From positions 3,275,720 to 3,339,719 of the forward strand of contig NZ_DS989904.1 in assembly GCF_000155595.1 (NCBI RefSeq): a stretch of 64,000 nucleotides of DNA. The letters are read 5' to 3'. The notes under the pieces are model-generated. The model did not search any database and was not told the origin of the DNA. It saw only the letters and a list, made by a program, of their open reading frames with translations. A program made the position numbers and the translations under genes. The DNA is from Synechococcus sp. PCC 7335 (GTDB lineage: Bacteria > Cyanobacteriota > Cyanobacteriia > Phormidesmidales > Phormidesmidaceae). This document shows positions 63,184-64,000 of this stretch, piece after piece; within the stretch, counting starts at the first letter, position 1, and each line of letters starts with the position of its first letter.

Positions 63184-64000
63184 CTATTCTTTATTTATTC
63201 GATCGGGCTGACCAGGGAGATTTTGAACAAAAGTGCGAACTACCTGACTAAAATCGTAGGCCGATTCGTAAGGCGGAATGTTCCGGGCGGCAATGCCCAC
63301 TCCACTGGCAACGGGCAAGTGAACTAGATAAGGTTTTAGTCTTTGCTGCGACTTTTGGGCAACCTTATCAACCTGCTTAGCTACATCTCGATCAATCGTA
63401 GAGGCACTCTCACCCATTACCACTAGCACAGGCTGTTGAATGCTGTTGATTGCACTTTCATAGTCTTCTCGCCAAAACCCCGCTAAGAAGGAAAATACCG
63501 CATATCGACTGTTCATATTGCGTGACCCCTTACGCAGCATCATTAGCCAGTCATCCGTCACATCTTCAGGCCTTGCAAATAGCTGTCGCTCAGAAAAGGA
63601 CTTTAAGAACTCTTCTCGCCGGGCATATCGATAGAACGCACTACCCAAAGGTGAACTAAATAGAGACCAAGCTAGCTTTGACTTCCAAGTTGGTGTTGAA
63701 GTTGTCATCAGTGGCCAAGCGGGTGGACCAGAAAGAACCAGCCCTCTCACCCATGTGGCTGCCGGTAAACTCATCAGCTTGAGCGCGACTGGCAATAGCG
63801 CACCTTGTACGACAAGAACAACCGGCTCTTGTGCTATCTGGTCGATAAAGTAAGCAATCTGCTCAGCCCAGTCTTGCGGATAGTAGGCCCGCCGTGGCAT
63901 ATCGCTATCGCCGCAGCCCAGTAGATCGAGGTTGTAAATTTTCTGGGCTGAACGAGCAGTCTGCCAAGCTTCGATGAAAGGCTGCCAGAAATGACGAGAA
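63184..64000 (-). CDS. Alpha/beta-hydrolase-fold protein, partial at right edge; nucleophile seemingly missing
   Basis: The frame runs open to the window edge. Translation beyond the ATG at 63898-63900 (reading YNLDLLGCGDSDMPRRAYYP) is clearly that of an alpha/beta hydrolase, where DLLGxGxSD is conserved. So the true start lies outside the window and the listed gene is partial. The nucleophile elbow, normally GxSxG, reads VVQGALLPVALKL, with Ala where Ser would be. The late loop has LVVMGESAS and VASGVGIAARN, where the catalytic His is not obvious. It may therefore be a non-catalytic member (a conserved cyanobacterial type exists). No signal peptide is seen in the visible part. Confidence 0.75.
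   Translation of the reverse strand, partial: SRHFWQPFIEAWQTARSAQKIYNLDLLGCGDSDMPRRAYYPQDWAEQIAYFIDQIAQEPVVLVVQGALLPVALKLMSLPAATWVRGLVLSGPPAWPLMTTSTPTWKSKLAWSLFSSPLGSAFYRYARREEFLKSFSERQLFARPEDVTDDWLMMLRKGSRNMNSRYAVFSFLAGFWREDYESAINSIQQPVLVVMGESASTIDRDVAKQVDKVAQKSQQRLKPYLVHLPVASGVGIAARNIPPYESAYDFSQVVRTFVQNLPGQPDRINKE

Overview
The window looks like chromosomal DNA from a cyanobacterium. The palindrome GCGATCGC (HIP1, a cyanobacterial hallmark) occurs dozens of times. There is a DesA-type delta-12 acyl-lipid desaturase very close to the known cyanobacterial enzyme, and secreted TPR-CHAT, CHASE2 and DUF4384-caspase proteins of the kind abundant in morphologically complex cyanobacteria. I cannot name the species. 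I saw no rRNA, tRNA, CRISPR array or intact insertion sequence.

Layout. 1-3.6 kb: a sensor-like ORF running off the left edge (RsbRD-like N-terminus), a region with hairpins, and two DUF2294-like small proteins. 3.6-14.9 kb: housekeeping and surface genes, namely a DEAD-box RNA helicase, DesA, a Uup-like ABC-F ATPase, an Omp85-type barrel and a 1450-residue exoprotein with a sugar-dehydrogenase head and duplicated lectin-like modules. 15.9-25.5 kb: a probable nitrogen-scavenging block with dihydropyrimidinase, an AtzF-C/gamma-glutamylcyclotransferase-like protein, a divergent Pot-type ABC importer, an AraC regulator and an AzlCD exporter.

25.6-49.1 kb is the striking part. A probable 20-kb seven-gene operon on the minus strand starts with a Tat-exported orthocaspase. 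A secreted TPR-only protein follows, then five secreted TPR-CHAT proteins, each with an intact His/Cys dyad. Transcribed divergently from the caspase are a membrane protein fusing a CHAT protease domain to a CHASE2 sensor and a translationally coupled small secreted protein. Seven caspase-clan proteases thus sit in one nine-gene locus. Most are predicted to act outside the cytoplasm, and one spans the membrane. I propose this is a transmembrane caspase network (envelope sensing, regulated proteolysis or cell death); its function is inferred, not shown.

49.1-57.8 kb: an unrecognised 357-residue protein, a secreted collagen-like Gly-repeat protein, a YqhA-family membrane protein, a CADD/DUF3865-like helical protein, AroE, a DM13-domain secreted protein and a pentapeptide-repeat protein. 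57.8-63.1 kb: a BMP-family nucleoside ABC importer operon divergent from a nucleoside/nucleobase deaminase, a second nucleobase-salvage module. The right edge cuts an alpha/beta-hydrolase-fold gene that seems to lack its nucleophile serine.
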